Positions 62,706-64,000 of a stretch of 64,000 nucleotides of DNA are shown one piece after another. This DNA is from Hymenolepis diminuta (taxonomy: Eukaryota; Platyhelminthes; Cestoda; Cyclophyllidea; Hymenolepididae). The stretch's first letter is position 1. Each line of letters starts with the position of its first letter. The DNA is taken from positions 850,463 to 914,462 of the forward strand of contig CAADRB010000044.1 of assembly GCA_900708905.1 (NCBI GenBank), read 5' to 3'. A program made the position numbers and the translations under genes. The notes beneath the pieces were generated by a model. The model worked only from the letters and a program-made list of their open reading frames with translations, had not been told where the DNA came from and did not search any database.

Positions 62706-62712
62706 TGGTGAC
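62706..62712 (+). other. Primer-binding site, tRNA-Trp type
   Basis: TGGTGAC, complementary to the 3' end of a tRNA ending GTCACCA (as tRNA-Trp), lies just after the proposed LTR end and 22 bases before the first gag ATG. Elements of the CsRn1 clade are known to use tRNA-Trp, which agrees. Confidence 0.5.
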
Positions 62713-62734
62713 GCAGTTATTGAATTACGCGGAT

Positions 62735-63624
62735 ATGGAAGCTCGAATCCTTTCAATCGTGAAAAATATCTTCACCCAGATGAATTTCTCAATGTCTACG
62801 TCTATGTAGTTATGCTTCATTATAATTTTCTTATAGATGTAACTTTCGTAACATGGTCTGCTCAACAACGTGATATTTATAAGAACATCATGGCAGATCT
62901 CTCCTCCGCCACTCGAATTATCATGCTGCTTCGTGAATTTAACAGAAGCGACAATTACCTTTGTTCGTCCTTGCTAATAGTGTAACCAACTAGGAGTTCG
63001 GGTAGTAATCTCGCAGAGCCAACAATCTGGAAAACTCGGTAATATAGCACCTTAACGCAGAAGCTGATAACCCACGGCAGATAAGAAGGCACGTTATAGT
63101 CAAAACGAGTGTATTAACGAAACTCCCTCTCAATCAGTATCGGCTTAAACCAATAAGTATAATCATCAAGTGTCTTTCGTCAGTGGGGAAATAAAGAAAG
63201 AAACTACATTTTTATTCATAGAAGAAATATTGGGAGTGGGGAAAATAATTACCATTTCTTCTAACAGTTCTAATTTAAACCGATGGAGCCTGCTGACCTA
63301 ATCTGTGAAAAGACGATTAATAAGTTGGGTTCGGTCGTTGGTGACATTTCTCTCTTCAACTTGACCATACATGAAGATGAAATTGTTCATCATCATGTAG
63401 GTAAGGTTAACCGACTTTGCACTAGTTTTCGAATTGGTTATCTTGAGGAAAACCAATTCGGATGTCTCATTTTCATTCTCTGTCTCCGATCTCCTTGCTA
63501 TGCTGAGGTTCGACTCAGACTTCTGTCCCTCTTGGGCAGGGAACCCAATGTCAAGATGTCCCGTTGCCTGCTCGAATCTGCTACAGGACCGTTAACCGAG
63601 AGTGTTCAACCTGAAAGGACCTGA
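62735..63624 (+). pseudogene. Retrotransposon gag remnant
   Basis: An ATG at 62,735 (MEARILSIVKNIFTQM) starts a frame that soon stops. Gag-like blocks follow at about 62,839-62,980 (VTFVTWSAQQRDIYKNIMAD, SSATRIIMLLREF) and, in a 113-codon open frame from 63,283, at INKLGSVVGD, SLFNLTIHEDE, GKVNRLCTSFRIGYLEEN, QFGCLIFILCLRSP and AEVRLRLLSLLGREPNVKMS. The last blocks match the capsid part of flatworm gypsy-type Gag (typically VNRECERF, EDQFKCLIFVCGLQSP and AEIRTRLL). The parts are out of frame with each other and separated by stops. The open piece from 63,283 is the best-preserved fragment, not a complete protein. Confidence 0.8.
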
Positions 63625-63708
63625 AAATGACCAATCATCTATCGACCGAGGGGACCCACTCCCGTCCGACAACCATCTAATGAATATTAGGAACGGTCAC
63701 TCCCGAGG

Positions 63709-63990
63709 TGCCGATTTTGCGTAGAATATTACTATCATCAAGACTACTCTTTCGAAGACGTCGCCGCCAGAACTGCAAAGAGAATTGTCCGTCGGGAATC
63801 TTTTACGAGCAGCTTAACAAAGAATAACCCGAACAACAAGAGAGCTTTAACTTAGACGAGACAGAGCGATAGTATGTTAATAAAGGTGAATGTTAATTCT
63901 TGAAGATACGTTAACATAATTATTAATGGTATAGCATTTGAGCTCTAGATCGACACCGGCTCCGATTTCTATTGCTTTGTGACTCTACGT
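63709..63990 (+). pseudogene. Zinc-knuckle and protease remnant of Pol
   Basis: At 63,709 the frame reads CRFCVEYYYHQDYSF, and a shifted frame reads FRRRRRQNCKENCPSG, consistent with a damaged Cys/His nucleocapsid motif. At 63,937-63,969 the frame reads AFEL, a TAG stop (63,946-63,948), then IDTGSDF, which contains the DTG active site of a retroviral-type aspartic protease. The nonsense codon lies three codons before the catalytic aspartate region. The sequence leaves the window soon after. Confidence 0.7.
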
Positions 63991-64000
63991 ATCGATGCGA

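Larger units (their letters stand above)
62533..64000 (+). mobile_element. Decayed gypsy-type LTR retrotransposon, 5' part
   Basis: Layout from the left: a possible LTR from about 62,533 (TGTAAATGACGC) to about 62,702 (ATAACA), a primer-binding site TGGTGAC at 62,706-62,712, broken gag, a zinc-knuckle region near 63,709-63,800, and the protease active-site motif at 63,952-63,960. The element runs off the window edge. Gag wording places it near the CsRn1/Boudicca clade of Ty3/gypsy elements known from flatworms. Stops and frameshifts in every part show that it is dead. The left LTR boundary is a guess. Confidence 0.75.

Overview
This window is eukaryotic nuclear DNA, AT-rich and poor in genes, and most likely comes from a flatworm (Platyhelminthes), probably a parasitic one. 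Four things suggest this: very small GT-AG introns (37 to 72 bases) inside conserved genes, a decayed gypsy-type LTR element whose Gag resembles the CsRn1/Boudicca group known from flukes and schistosomes, mariner-like relics, and a first exon that fits the flatworm habit of a spliced leader ending in AUG. No bacterial signals (operons, Shine-Dalgarno sites, CRISPR) are present. The species cannot be fixed from the sequence alone.

Bases 1 to about 50,600 are close to a gene desert. I see one good candidate first exon in a GC-rich island (17.26-17.67 kb, + strand), one exon-like ORF (35.38-35.64 kb, - strand), a dead mariner-like transposon (14.0-15.24 kb), a diverged tandem duplication (22.38-24.12 kb), an old three-copy interspersed repeat (5.4, 26.9 and 27.5 kb), a diverged 240-base duplication (42.96 and 44.48 kb), and several short GC-richer islands that could be unrecognised exons or regulatory elements. 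The rest is AT-rich sequence without supportable genes.

Bases 50,600-55,700 hold a compact cluster. It contains the mitochondrial F1-ATPase delta subunit (ATP5F1D homologue, +, three coding exons), a small unrecognised gene with a poly(A) signal (-, 51.4-51.7 kb), an Integrator subunit 15 homologue (INTS15/C7orf26, -, two to four coding exons) and an intronless mitochondrial carrier of the SLC25A51 (NAD+ transporter) type (+). ATP5F1D and the small gene converge; INTS15 and the carrier diverge from a spacer holding a SINE-like repeat, and a related repeat lies 3' of the carrier. Two of the four products act in mitochondrial energy metabolism; INTS15 acts in nuclear RNA 3'-end processing.

Bases 55,700-64,000 are mostly mobile or repeated DNA: SINE-like sequence, a 7SL/SRP-RNA-like sequence on the - strand near 57.8 kb, an assembly gap of 217 N (58,441-58,657), a full-length but inactivated mariner element with matching inverted ends and TA target duplications (60,950-62,176), and the 5' part of a decayed LTR retrotransposon (primer-binding site, gag, zinc knuckle, DTG protease motif) that runs off the right edge.
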